From positions 2,118 to 8,663 of the forward strand of contig VBJR01000002.1 in NCBI GenBank assembly GCA_005880175.1: a DNA stretch of 6,546 bases. The letters run 5' to 3'. Under the pieces are notes generated by a model. The model was given only the letters and a program-made list of their open reading frames with translations, was not told the DNA's origin and did not search any database. The position numbers and the translations under genes are program-made. This document shows positions 1-5,373 of this stretch, piece after piece (the first letter of the stretch is position 1; every line of letters starts with the position of its first letter). This stretch comes from Chloroflexota bacterium. Lineage in GTDB: Bacteria > Chloroflexota > Dormibacteria > Dormibacterales > Dormibacteraceae.

Positions 1-899
1 CACTCGATGACCAGGCCGAGGCGTTCGTCCTGCGTGAGCGGCGCGTCGCGCGCGCTCTCCGCCTCCTCCAACCGCCGGGTATGCGTGGCACGCAGATCGC
101 CGAGGATCGCGTGACCGCCGACGACTGTATGGAGGCAGCCGCGACTGCCGCAGAAGCACAGCACACCCGCCCGGTCGACCGCCATGTGGGCCAGCTCGCC
201 AGCCGTGCCGAAGGCGCCGCCGTACGGCTGGCCATGGATGACGATGCCGCAGCCGATGCTGGCCGAGAGCTTGACGTACACGACGTGCCGGCCGCGGCCC
301 CGCGCGGCGCCAATCGTGGCCTCGCCGAAGCCGGCCAGCGTCGCGTCGTTGCCGGCGATCACCGGGAGTCGCAGGCGGCGGGAGAGATCGGCGGCCGGCT
401 GCAGACCGGACCAGCCCCGCAGCACGTTCGACTGTCGGACGATGCCAGTCGGCACTTCGACTGGCGCCGCCAGCGCGGTCGCCACCCCGATGATCCTGCG
501 GCGGGGGAGGTCGATCGACCTGATCATGGTGTCGACCAGGTCGATGGCCGCCGTCATCGCGCCAAGAGGATCATCAGCCACCCGCATGGTGATGTCCCTC
601 TCGGCCAGCGGGTTGAGGCCAAGGTCAGTGATGGCAGCCCGGACCAGTGTGTGCTCGAACTGGATACCTACGACCCGCGCGAGGTCCGGATTGAGGCGGG
701 CGTGGATCGGACGTCGCCCGGTGCCGGCCGGAGACTGGCGGCGCTCCACGGCGGTCACGACGGCCCCCTGCGTTCGCAGGTCATTCACCAGGCCTGCGAC
801 AGTTGTGCGACCCAGGCCGGTCAACCGCTCTATTTCGCTGAGACGAACTGGGCCGTTGTCCCTGATGGTGTCGAGAACAACCTGGCGATGATCGGCCAT
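1..899 (-). CDS. ROK-family transcriptional repressor (C-terminus beyond window)
   Basis: Reading leftward from an ATG at 899-897, the frame stays open to position 1, giving 299 codons, with roughly 100 residues of a usual ~400-residue ROK regulator missing. Residues 1-60 form a winged helix-turn-helix (LSEIERLTGLGRTTV, 20-34). The ROK domain follows: NDA (184-186, with the Asp that is catalytic in ROK kinases), SIGCGI (214-219), GELAHM (234-239) and the zinc motif CFCGSRGC (248-255). The usual N-terminal ATP-binding DxGGT is replaced by GIQFEHT (78-84), so this should be a sugar- or metabolite-sensing repressor and not a sugar kinase. His257 stands where ROK proteins usually have the Glu of GCLE, which contacts sugar, so the ligand may be unusual. 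A GGGAG lies 12 nt upstream of the ATG. The gene is divergent from the glycosyltransferase-like gene and probably represses it and itself through the shared 111-bp region. It contains no TTA codon. The family call is firm; the ligand is unknown. Confidence 0.93.
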   Translation of the reverse strand, partial: MADHRQVVLDTIRDNGPVRLSEIERLTGLGRTTVAGLVNDLRTQGAVVTAVERRQSPAGTGRRPIHARLNPDLARVVGIQFEHTLVRAAITDLGLNPLAERDITMRVADDPLGAMTAAIDLVDTMIRSIDLPRRRIIGVATALAAPVEVPTGIVRQSNVLRGWSGLQPAADLSRRLRLPVIAGNDATLAGFGEATIGAARGRGRHVVYVKLSASIGCGIVIHGQPYGGAFGTAGELAHMAVDRAGVLCFCGSRGCLHTVVGGHAILGDLRATHTRRLEEAESARDAPLTQDERLGLVIE

Positions 900-1010
900 A
901 GGCGCTAATATCTCCCGAACCCGGGCTTAAACCGTTTCCAGAGAACCCTAGTTTAGGTTGGATCAGGAGAAACGGTTGTCCACCATGCGTTTGAGGAGGT
1001 TCCGACGGCG
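900..1010. promoter_or_regulatory. Divergent promoter/operator region with nested inverted repeats
   Basis: This 111-bp gap separates the ROK repressor from the divergent glycosyltransferase-like gene. It is AT-richer than the genes (901-960 is 31/60 GC). AACCGTTTC (930-938) and GAAACGGTT (969-977) form a perfect 9-bp inverted repeat. Each arm is itself a near-palindrome (AAAC-C-GTTT, and AAAC-G-GTT), and their centres lie 41 bp apart, about four helical turns. Nearly concentric between them is CCTA-GTT-TAGG (947-957). Possible -10 elements are TAGTTT (949-954, rightward) and TAAACT (955-950, leftward). The -35 candidates are poor. The layout fits a repressor occupying two sites around overlapping divergent promoters. 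The repeats are directly visible; assigning them to the ROK protein is inference. Confidence 0.6.
994..999 (+). promoter_or_regulatory. Ribosome binding site of the glycosyltransferase-like gene
   Basis: AGGAGG is an ideal Shine-Dalgarno sequence, 11 nt before the ATG at 1011. An earlier ATG at 985 is out of frame and lies upstream of the site, so 1011 is the supported start. Confidence 0.75.
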
Positions 1011-2213
1011 ATGTCTCCTTCCGCCCCCAACACACCATCACGACCTTCGAACGGGCGGGTGCCCAGGATCCTCTTCGTCAACGATCTCTGGGGCTACGGG
1101 ACCGTGACGATGGCGATGGCGGTGGCGGAAGAGTTACGAGAGCGGGCGATCTGCCGGTTCGCCGGTCGAGGCCCCGGGTACGAGCTGGCCCGTCGCGACT
1201 GCTTCGACGATCTCCTCCGCGTGGATACCATGGCAGACCCCATGCTGCCAGCCCTCGACGCCGCGATCGCCGCGTCTGATGCGGTCGTCACCGTCCTCAA
1301 CGGTGGCGTCGCCCGGAAGGCAGTCGAGCGGGGCGTTCCCTGCCTCTTCCTCGACTGCATGCTGTGGATGTGGGCTCAACCGCCAGCCGTGCCCCCAGGC
1401 GTCCCCTATCTCACTGAGAATTTCCCGGGGACGAAGGAGCGGCTCGAACGGTGGAGCGATCAGCTGCCCAACGGCGAGATCGTCGGGCCGCTGGTGGTCC
1501 GGCCCAGCCGCACGCGTGCCCAGTCGGCCAGTGCTGCCCTGATCAACTTCGGCGGCCTGTCTTGCGCGCTGCTGGATCAGGCGACGCTCGTCGCGTACGC
1601 AACTACCATGGCACGGTGCGCCCTCATGGCTCTGGACGGGTCGGCGAGCCGCGCCATCGTCGCGGCCGGCCGGCACATCCTGGATCAGATGGACCAGGAG
1701 GCCCTGCGGTCGATCACACCCGACGCGGAGTTCGTGGATCTCAGCCATGACGCCTACCTGGCCGAGCTCCGGCGCTCGCGGGTGCTGATCTCGTCCTCGG
1801 GAATGCATGCGCTGTACGAGGCCGGTGCCATCGGAGTCCCCTGCGTCTGTCTCCCCGCCCAGAACCTGAGTGGGTCCCTGGCACTCGACGAGCTGGAACG
1901 GGCCGGCGTCCAGCGCACCGTCGGATGGAACCACCTCTATGGGCTGGATCGCCTCGACAGCGCCGACGAGCCCGAGGCCTGCCTGCGGATCGGCGCCTGT
2001 ATCCAGCGCTTCGCCGCCGACGACCAGGCGCAGCAGCGCCTCGTCCAGGATCTCCGCGATCGGCTCCAACCGGAGTGTCTCGAGGTCATCGAGCGACGTC
2101 AGGCCGCGTTCTTCGCCCAGCAGGGCGATTACGGCGCTCCTCGTATCGCGACCAGGCTTCTGGAGCTCCTGCACCAGCCCGCCGAGACGCCCGCCGCAGC
2201 CACCGCCATCTAA
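1011..2213 (+). CDS. GT-B-fold glycosyltransferase-like protein, possibly cytosylglucuronate-synthase-like
   Basis: This 400-residue soluble protein has no signal peptide or membrane segment. The N-terminal half opens with a Rossmann strand and a glycine-containing loop (RILFVNDLWGYG, 19-30), then helix TVTMAMAVAEEL. It continues with strands such as AVVTVLNGG (91-99) and PCLFLDCMLWMW (110-121). The C-terminal half begins near INFGGLS (178-184) and contains VLISSSGMHALYEAGAIGVP (258-277) followed by CLPAQN, the layout of the nucleotide-sugar-binding segment of GT-B enzymes (S.G...E....GVP...LP). The residue pattern reminds me of cytosylglucuronate / hydroxymethylcytosylglucuronate synthases of nucleoside antibiotic pathways, which join glucuronic acid to a cytosine. 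That is recall, not a search result. An activated-sugar transferase of another kind is the alternative. Codon 42 is TTA. The cyclohydrolase gene follows after 69 nt on the same strand, so the two are probably one operon under the divergent ROK repressor. GC is lower than in the right half of the window. Confidence 0.8.
   Translation: MSPSAPNTPSRPSNGRVPRILFVNDLWGYGTVTMAMAVAEELRERAICRFAGRGPGYELARRDCFDDLLRVDTMADPMLPALDAAIAASDAVVTVLNGGVARKAVERGVPCLFLDCMLWMWAQPPAVPPGVPYLTENFPGTKERLERWSDQLPNGEIVGPLVVRPSRTRAQSASAALINFGGLSCALLDQATLVAYATTMARCALMALDGSASRAIVAAGRHILDQMDQEALRSITPDAEFVDLSHDAYLAELRRSRVLISSSGMHALYEAGAIGVPCVCLPAQNLSGSLALDELERAGVQRTVGWNHLYGLDRLDSADEPEACLRIGACIQRFAADDQAQQRLVQDLRDRLQPECLEVIERRQAAFFAQQGDYGAPRIATRLLELLHQPAETPAAATAI
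1134..1136 (+). other. In-frame TTA (bldA-type) leucine codon, codon 42
   Basis: Codons around it read GAG TTA CGA (Glu-Leu-Arg). In streptomycetes TTA is read only by the bldA leucyl-tRNA, which accumulates late in growth, so such codons typically mark developmentally gated or pathway genes. No in-frame TTA was seen in the ROK, NUDIX, P450, TetR or methyltransferase genes. Confidence 0.85.
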
Positions 2214-2243
2214 CCCCTCCAAACCCGCCCTGACGGACGGCTA

Positions 2244-2273
2244 TCCAGATGAATGCCGCAATTTTCATCTGGA
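2244..2273 (+). promoter_or_regulatory. Perfect 10-bp hairpin partly covering the cyclohydrolase ribosome site
   Basis: TCCAGATGAA (2244-2253) is exactly complementary in reverse to TTCATCTGGA (2264-2273), with a 10-nt loop (2254-2263). The right arm includes GGA, the first bases of the GGAGGAG Shine-Dalgarno sequence at 2271-2277. If the stem forms in the mRNA, ribosome access to the GTG at 2283 would be reduced. A second, weaker pairing of CCTCCA (2216-2221) with TGGAGG (2270-2275) would also cover the site. The 30-bp dyad could instead be a protein operator. It is not a convincing terminator, since no T-run follows and a ribosome site lies in it. Confidence 0.65.
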
Positions 2274-2277
2274 GGAG
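2271..2277 (+). promoter_or_regulatory. Ribosome binding site that sets the cyclohydrolase start at GTG 2283
   Basis: GGAGGAG ends 5 nt before GTG 2283 (7 nt when counted from GGAGG). The in-frame ATG at 2253 lacks a comparable site and lies at the end of a hairpin arm, so the GTG start is preferred. Confidence 0.8.
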
Positions 2278-2282
2278 TCGAA

Positions 2283-2924
2283 GTGTTAGGGCGGATCACC
2301 AAGCGGACCGAGGCGGCGGCGGCCATCGACGAGTACGTCATCCCACGGAGCCAGGTCGTCGCCGCCCATCACGAGGAGTTGTCAGGGGTGGGGCGGGTCC
2401 ACATCGACGTCCTGTTCAGCCAGCAGCGGCCTGGTCACCTCGTCGTCGTGCTGTCCGTCGGGCGGCGGTCGGCCGAGCCGGTCGTTCGGGTCCAGTCCAG
2501 CTGTCTCTACGGCGAGACGTTCGGGTCGCTCGGCTGCGACTGTCACGACCAGCTCCACGAATCCCTCGCCCGCATGCGTGCCGCCGGCAGCGGCATCCTG
2601 GTCTACCTGGACCAGGAGGGCCGCGGGGCCGGTCTCACCGTCAAAGCCCTCGCCTACGAGCTGGCCGAGCGGCTGGACTTCGACACGTTCGACGCGTACT
2701 CGCAGCTCGGGTTCGAGCACGACCTGCGCGCCTACGGCGACGCGGTCCGGGTCCTCAAGCTGCTCGAGGTCGGCAGCTGCGTCCTGCTGACCAACAACCC
2801 GGCCAAGGTCCGGGCCCTGGAGGACGCCGACATCACCGTCCGGCGGCAGGCCCTCTGGGCCCAGAAGGGCACGCTCGGGCAGCGGGCCCGCGCCACCCGG
2901 CGGGCGCATGGCTATCTCGACTGA
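2283..2924 (+). CDS. ribA: Stand-alone GTP cyclohydrolase II (RibA-type)
   Basis: GTP cyclohydrolase II opens GTP and releases formate and pyrophosphate, giving 2,5-diamino-6-ribosylamino-4(3H)-pyrimidinone 5'-phosphate, the first riboflavin precursor. From GTG 2283 the protein is 213 residues (E. coli RibA is 196). Zinc ligands are in place: Cys74, Cys85 and Cys87 in CLYGETFGSLGCDC. QEGRG (111-115), Tyr125 (equivalent of E. coli Tyr105), Asp147/Arg149 (DLR, like the E. coli DER) and TNNPAK (170-175) are all present, so full activity is likely. The C-terminal tail differs from the usual YLxTK..GHLL ending. There is no fused dihydroxybutanone-phosphate synthase domain and no other rib gene in view. 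This fits a pathway-specific paralogue better than the housekeeping enzyme, which in actinomycetes is commonly a RibBA fusion. Codon 2 is TTA. The gene lies 69 nt after the glycosyltransferase-like gene and is probably cotranscribed. Confidence 0.92.
   Translation: MLGRITKRTEAAAAIDEYVIPRSQVVAAHHEELSGVGRVHIDVLFSQQRPGHLVVVLSVGRRSAEPVVRVQSSCLYGETFGSLGCDCHDQLHESLARMRAAGSGILVYLDQEGRGAGLTVKALAYELAERLDFDTFDAYSQLGFEHDLRAYGDAVRVLKLLEVGSCVLLTNNPAKVRALEDADITVRRQALWAQKGTLGQRARATRRAHGYLD
2286..2288 (+). other. TTA (bldA-type) leucine codon as second codon of the cyclohydrolase
   Basis: The start reads GTG TTA GGG CGG. If GTG 2283 is the start, TTA is codon 2, where stalling for lack of the bldA tRNA would strongly block synthesis. 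If ATG 2253 were the start it would be codon 12, still very early. Confidence 0.75.
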
Positions 2925-2930
2925 CACACT

Positions 2931-2988
2931 CGGCGGGCCGGCTGCGCCCTCCGCGCAGCCTCGCCCGCCGGCCGGTCGGACCGACCGG
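2931..2988 (+). terminator. Two tandem GC-rich hairpins after the cyclohydrolase gene
   Basis: The first hairpin has an outer stem CGGCGGGC (2931-2938) with GCCCGCCG (2963-2970). Its inner stem is GGCTGCGC (2940-2947) with GCGCAGCC (2953-2960), around a CCTCC loop, and a 1-/2-nt internal bulge separates the stems. The second follows at once: CCGGTCG (2972-2978) with CGACCGG (2982-2988) around 3 nt. They begin 6 nt after the stop codon. No T-run follows, as is common for actinomycete terminators. They probably end the transcript from the left block before the NUDIX gene; attenuation is possible. Confidence 0.6.
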
Positions 2989-3016
2989 TCGGGCAAGGGC
3001 CCCACAATGACGATGC

Positions 3017-3490
3017 ATGGCGACCCTGCCCATCAGGCTTCTCGCCCGCCTCTGGCACGCGCTCGGGGGCGGGGTCCAGTGGCGCCTGCTCTGGCTGACG
3101 CAGCCGAAGTTCCTCGTCAGCGTGGCCGGGGTGGTCCGTGATGACCAGGGCCGGGTCCTGCTGCTCCGCCACCGGTTCTGGCCGGCCGGCTCGTGGGGCC
3201 TCCCCGGGGGCTACGCGCACAGCGGCGAGCGGCTGGAGGACGCCCTCGCCCGCGAGCTCCGCGAGGAGACCGGCTGCCGCATCGACGGCCAGCGGCTCCT
3301 CCGGGTGAACAGCGGCTACCGCCTGCGCGTCGAGGTGGTCTTCACCGCGCGGCTCACCGGCGGCGTGACCGCCCTCGACCGGCGCGAGGTGCTGGCGGCC
3401 GACTTCTTCGCCCCCGGCGACCTCCCGCCCGGCCTCCTGCGAAGCCACCGCGCCCTCATCGCGCAGGCCGTCGCCGAGGCCGGCGACTAG
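3017..3490 (+). CDS. NUDIX hydrolase
   Basis: The protein has 157 residues with a complete Nudix box, G65-x5-E71-x7-REL-R-EETGC (79-87). This binds the divalent metal and cleaves a nucleoside diphosphate linked to another group (for example oxidised NTPs, ADP-ribose or nucleotide sugars). The core starts near SVAGVVRDDQGRVLLLRHRF (35-54) and is followed by WGLPGG (60-65). The substrate cannot be read from the sequence. The first ~30 residues, rich in Leu, Trp and Arg, precede the Nudix fold and could be an amphipathic lead-in. The ATG at 3017 has no good ribosome site (an AAGGG lies about 16 nt upstream), so the message could be leaderless or the start slightly different. Hairpins upstream separate it from the cyclohydrolase. 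The stop TAG overlaps the convergent P450 stop. A role in the left-block pathway is possible but not shown. Confidence 0.9.
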   Translation: MATLPIRLLARLWHALGGGVQWRLLWLTQPKFLVSVAGVVRDDQGRVLLLRHRFWPAGSWGLPGGYAHSGERLEDALARELREETGCRIDGQRLLRVNSGYRLRVEVVFTARLTGGVTALDRREVLAADFFAPGDLPPGLLRSHRALIAQAVAEAGD

Positions 3491-4725
3491 AAGACGACCG
3501 GCAGGGACACCAGCCCGCGCAGCGACACGCTCGGCCGCCAGCGCAGCTTCTCCGGCGGCACCGCCAGCCGGAGATCCGGGAAGCGCCGGACCAGCGAGCC
3601 GATCGCGACCCGGCCCTCCAGCCGCGCCAGCGGGGCACCGAGGCAGTAGTGCGGCCCATGGCCGAACGCCACGTGGTGGTTGTCCGGCCGGCCGATGTCC
3701 AGCCCCCCGGCGTCCGCGAAGCGCGCGCCGTCCGTGTTCGCCGAGACGATCCCGACCAGGACCAGCGAGCCGCGCGGGATCGTGACTCCCGCCACCTCCA
3801 CGGTCTCCCGCGCATACCGCTCGGTCGCGACGTCGATCGGCGAGCCCAGCCGGAGCAGCTCCTCCACCGCCGGCCCCACCAGCTCGGGGTCCTCGCGCAG
3901 GCGGGCGAGCTGGTCGGGGTGCGTGAGCAGCAGCAGCGTGCCGGTCGCGATCAGGTTGACCGTCGTCTCGTAGCCCGCGATCAGCAGCAGCGCCACCATC
4001 GCCAGCAGGTCGTTCTCGCCGAGCCGGTCGCCGTCCTGACCCGGACCGGCCAGCCGGCTCACCAGGTCGTCCCGCGGCCGCTCCCGGCGCTCCGCGACCA
4101 GCCGGCGCAGGAACCGCATCATCGCGAAGATGTCCGGCAGCGCCAGGAGCATGCGCAGGCTCATCTGGCCCGAGGAGCCGGCCGCCACCAGCGACGAGAA
4201 CCAGCGCCGGAAGCGCAGCCGGTCCCGCTCGGGCACGCCCAGGATCTCCGAGATCATCGTGAGCGGCACCAGCAGCGCGTAGTCGGCGACCAGGTCCGCC
4301 TTCCCCGCCGCGGCCATCCGGTCCAGCAGCTCGCCGGCGACCTGCTGGACACGCGGCTCCAGCTCCGCCACGTAGCGCGGCGCGAACGTGTCGCGGACCA
4401 GGTTCCGCAGCCGGCGGTGCTCCGCGCCGTCGCTGTCCAGCATCGTGTGGCTGAGCGGCTGGAGGGCCCGGGGCACCCAGGGCAGCCGCAGGTCGCCCGG
4501 GTCGCGGGCGGTGCGCACGTCCTTCGCGAACCGCTCGTCGCGGAGCACGGCGACCGCGTCCTCGCAGCGCGTGACCAGGTACGCGTCGCCCTTGACGCCG
4601 GGCACCGCCACCCGGACCACGGGCCGCTCCGCGCGCAGGTGCGCGCACACCGGCAGCGGGTCGGCCTTGAACGCCGGCGAGACGATGTCGGGGGCCACGG
4701 CGCCGCTCAGCTCGGTCGTGGACAC
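3487..4725 (-). CDS. Cytochrome P450 (CYP107-like)
   Basis: This is a soluble bacterial P450 that hydroxylates or otherwise oxidises a small molecule, using electrons from a ferredoxin and reductase not present here. From GTG 4725 it has 412 residues, normal for class I enzymes. Landmarks in order are the C-helix EHRRLR (102-107), the I-helix oxygen-activation motif AGYETT (250-255), ExxR as EELLR (288-292), and the heme loop FGHGPHYCLG (354-363) with Cys361 as the iron ligand. The opening DPLPVCAHLRAERPVVRV resembles CYP107-type biosynthetic P450s; the subfamily is from memory. The GTG at 4725 is preferred because AGGGAGG sits 8 nt upstream. The frame stays open much further upstream, but that part overlaps the TetR gene and reads as shadow. 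The TetR stop is only 5 nt before the start, so the pair is an operon with likely translational coupling. The substrate is unknown; the FadR-like regulator hints at a fatty acid or acyl-derived compound. Confidence 0.95.
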   Translation of the reverse strand: MSTTELSGAVAPDIVSPAFKADPLPVCAHLRAERPVVRVAVPGVKGDAYLVTRCEDAVAVLRDERFAKDVRTARDPGDLRLPWVPRALQPLSHTMLDSDGAEHRRLRNLVRDTFAPRYVAELEPRVQQVAGELLDRMAAAGKADLVADYALLVPLTMISEILGVPERDRLRFRRWFSSLVAAGSSGQMSLRMLLALPDIFAMMRFLRRLVAERRERPRDDLVSRLAGPGQDGDRLGENDLLAMVALLLIAGYETTVNLIATGTLLLLTHPDQLARLREDPELVGPAVEELLRLGSPIDVATERYARETVEVAGVTIPRGSLVLVGIVSANTDGARFADAGGLDIGRPDNHHVAFGHGPHYCLGAPLARLEGRVAIGSLVRRFPDLRLAVPPEKLRWRPSVSLRGLVSLPVVF

Positions 4726-4730
4726 GTCGT

Positions 4731-5330
4731 TCACCTCCCTTCGGAACCCAGGCCGTCGAACCACAGGCCGGCCAGGAAGGCGGGCAGGTCCTCCCATCTG
4801 GCCCGGACCACCGGATCGCCCATCACGTCGAAGACCAGGAGGCCGATGATCGTGCTTGCCACGACCCTCGTCGCGAGGGCGGGGTCGCGCCGCGGCAGCT
4901 CGCCGGCCTCCATGCGCCGGGCCAGCTCGGCCTCCGCGGCCTCGAACGCCGGCGTGGCCTGCGCGATCTGGGCCGCCCGCAGGCCGGCGTCGGCCAGCAC
5001 CTCGGGGATCACGGCCGCGAAGAGCTGCCGCCACTCGCCGAGGTCGGCGAACCGCCGGCGCAGGTACGCGTCGATGAACGTGCGCGCGTCCACCCCGGCC
5101 ATCGCCGCGAAGTCGGCCGGCCGCTCGTCCACCCGGCCGAGCTGGCCGAGCAGCGCGAGCAGCAGCTCCCGCTTGCTCGCGAAGTACAGGTAGATCGTGC
5201 CGTCGGCCAGCCCGGCCTCGCGGGCGATCTCCCGCACCGTCGTCCGGTGGAACCCCTGGCGCGCGAAGACCCGGCTGGCCGCCGCCAGGATCTGCGCTCG
5301 CCGCCGGTCGATCCGCTCCTGCTCGCTCAC
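4731..5330 (-). CDS. TetR-family transcriptional regulator, FadR-like
   Basis: This is a DNA-binding repressor that probably controls itself and the downstream P450. From GTG 5330 it has 199 residues. The N-terminal TetR domain is clear: RRAQILAAASRVFARQGFHR (10-29), then the helix-turn-helix TTVREIAREAGLADGTIYLY (30-49) and FASKRELL. The GLADGTIYLYF segment is characteristic of the B. subtilis FadR (YsiA) branch, which binds long-chain acyl-CoA. The C-terminal ligand domain is variable and does not reveal the ligand. GTG 5330 is chosen because GAGGG lies 8 nt upstream. An in-frame ATG at 5345 would add five residues but has no ribosome site. A FadR-type palindrome overlaps the start, indicating autoregulation. 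The methyltransferase gene ends 43 nt upstream on the same strand, and the P450 starts 5 nt after the stop. Confidence 0.92.
   Translation of the reverse strand: MSEQERIDRRRAQILAAASRVFARQGFHRTTVREIAREAGLADGTIYLYFASKRELLLALLGQLGRVDERPADFAAMAGVDARTFIDAYLRRRFADLGEWRQLFAAVIPEVLADAGLRAAQIAQATPAFEAAEAELARRMEAGELPRRDPALATRVVASTIIGLLVFDVMGDPVVRARWEDLPAFLAGLWFDGLGSEGR
4734..4740 (-). promoter_or_regulatory. Ribosome binding site that sets the P450 start at 4725
   Basis: On the minus strand AGGGAGG lies 8 nt before GTG 4725 and partly inside the last codons of the TetR gene. Another in-frame GTG three codons upstream (4734-4732) overlaps this site, so it is an unlikely start. Confidence 0.75.
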
Positions 5331-5350
5331 TGAATGAACCCTCATTCAGT
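5329..5350. promoter_or_regulatory. Probable TetR/FadR-type operator over the TetR gene start
   Basis: ACTGAATGA (5329-5337) and TCATTCAGT (5342-5350) are perfect 9-bp inverted arms with a 4-nt centre ACCC. The inner 18 bp, TGAATGA-N4-TCATTCA, has the same arms and spacing as the B. subtilis FadR box (TGAATGAMTANTCATTCA, from memory). It covers the GAGGG ribosome site and reaches the GTG start, and TAGACT (5353-5348, minus strand) at its edge could be a -10 element. Binding here would block tetR-P450 transcription. The palindrome is seen; the binding partner is inferred from position and family. Confidence 0.82.
5339..5343 (-). promoter_or_regulatory. Ribosome binding site that sets the TetR start at 5330
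   Basis: GAGGG on the minus strand lies 8 nt before GTG 5330 and inside the operator palindrome. It supports the GTG over the ATG at 5345. Confidence 0.65.
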
Positions 5351-5373
5351 CTAGCGCGCCGACCGACTCTCCG

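Noticed and set aside
1..899. ROK protein as a glucokinase
   Set aside because: An N-terminal winged helix-turn-helix is present and the DxGGT ATP-binding motif is missing.
81..908. Long open frames on the + strand (81-908 and 184-891)
   Set aside because: They lie opposite the ROK gene, whose translation shows a full helix-turn-helix and ROK motifs. The + frames give Arg/Ala/Asp-rich low-complexity protein typical of antisense frames in high-GC DNA.
1134..2222. Minus-strand open frame of 362 codons
   Set aside because: It is antisense to the glycosyltransferase-like gene, has no recognisable domain and no ribosome site, and its composition is that of a shadow frame.
2244..2273. Hairpin as an intrinsic terminator of the glycosyltransferase-like gene
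   Set aside because: No T-run follows, the stem is only moderately GC-rich, and its 3' arm is part of the next gene's ribosome site.
2253..2924. ATG 2253 as start of the cyclohydrolase
   Set aside because: It has no good ribosome site and lies at the end of a hairpin arm. GTG 2283 has GGAGGAG at ideal spacing, and RibA homology does not need the extra ten residues.
2912..4648. Minus-strand open frame of 578 codons
   Set aside because: It spans the P450 and NUDIX genes out of frame and encodes Ala/Gly/Arg-rich sequence without domains.
3193..5193. Plus-strand open frame of 666 codons
   Set aside because: It runs through NUDIX, P450 and TetR as an Arg/His/Gln-rich frame. The genes in the other frames carry complete family motifs.
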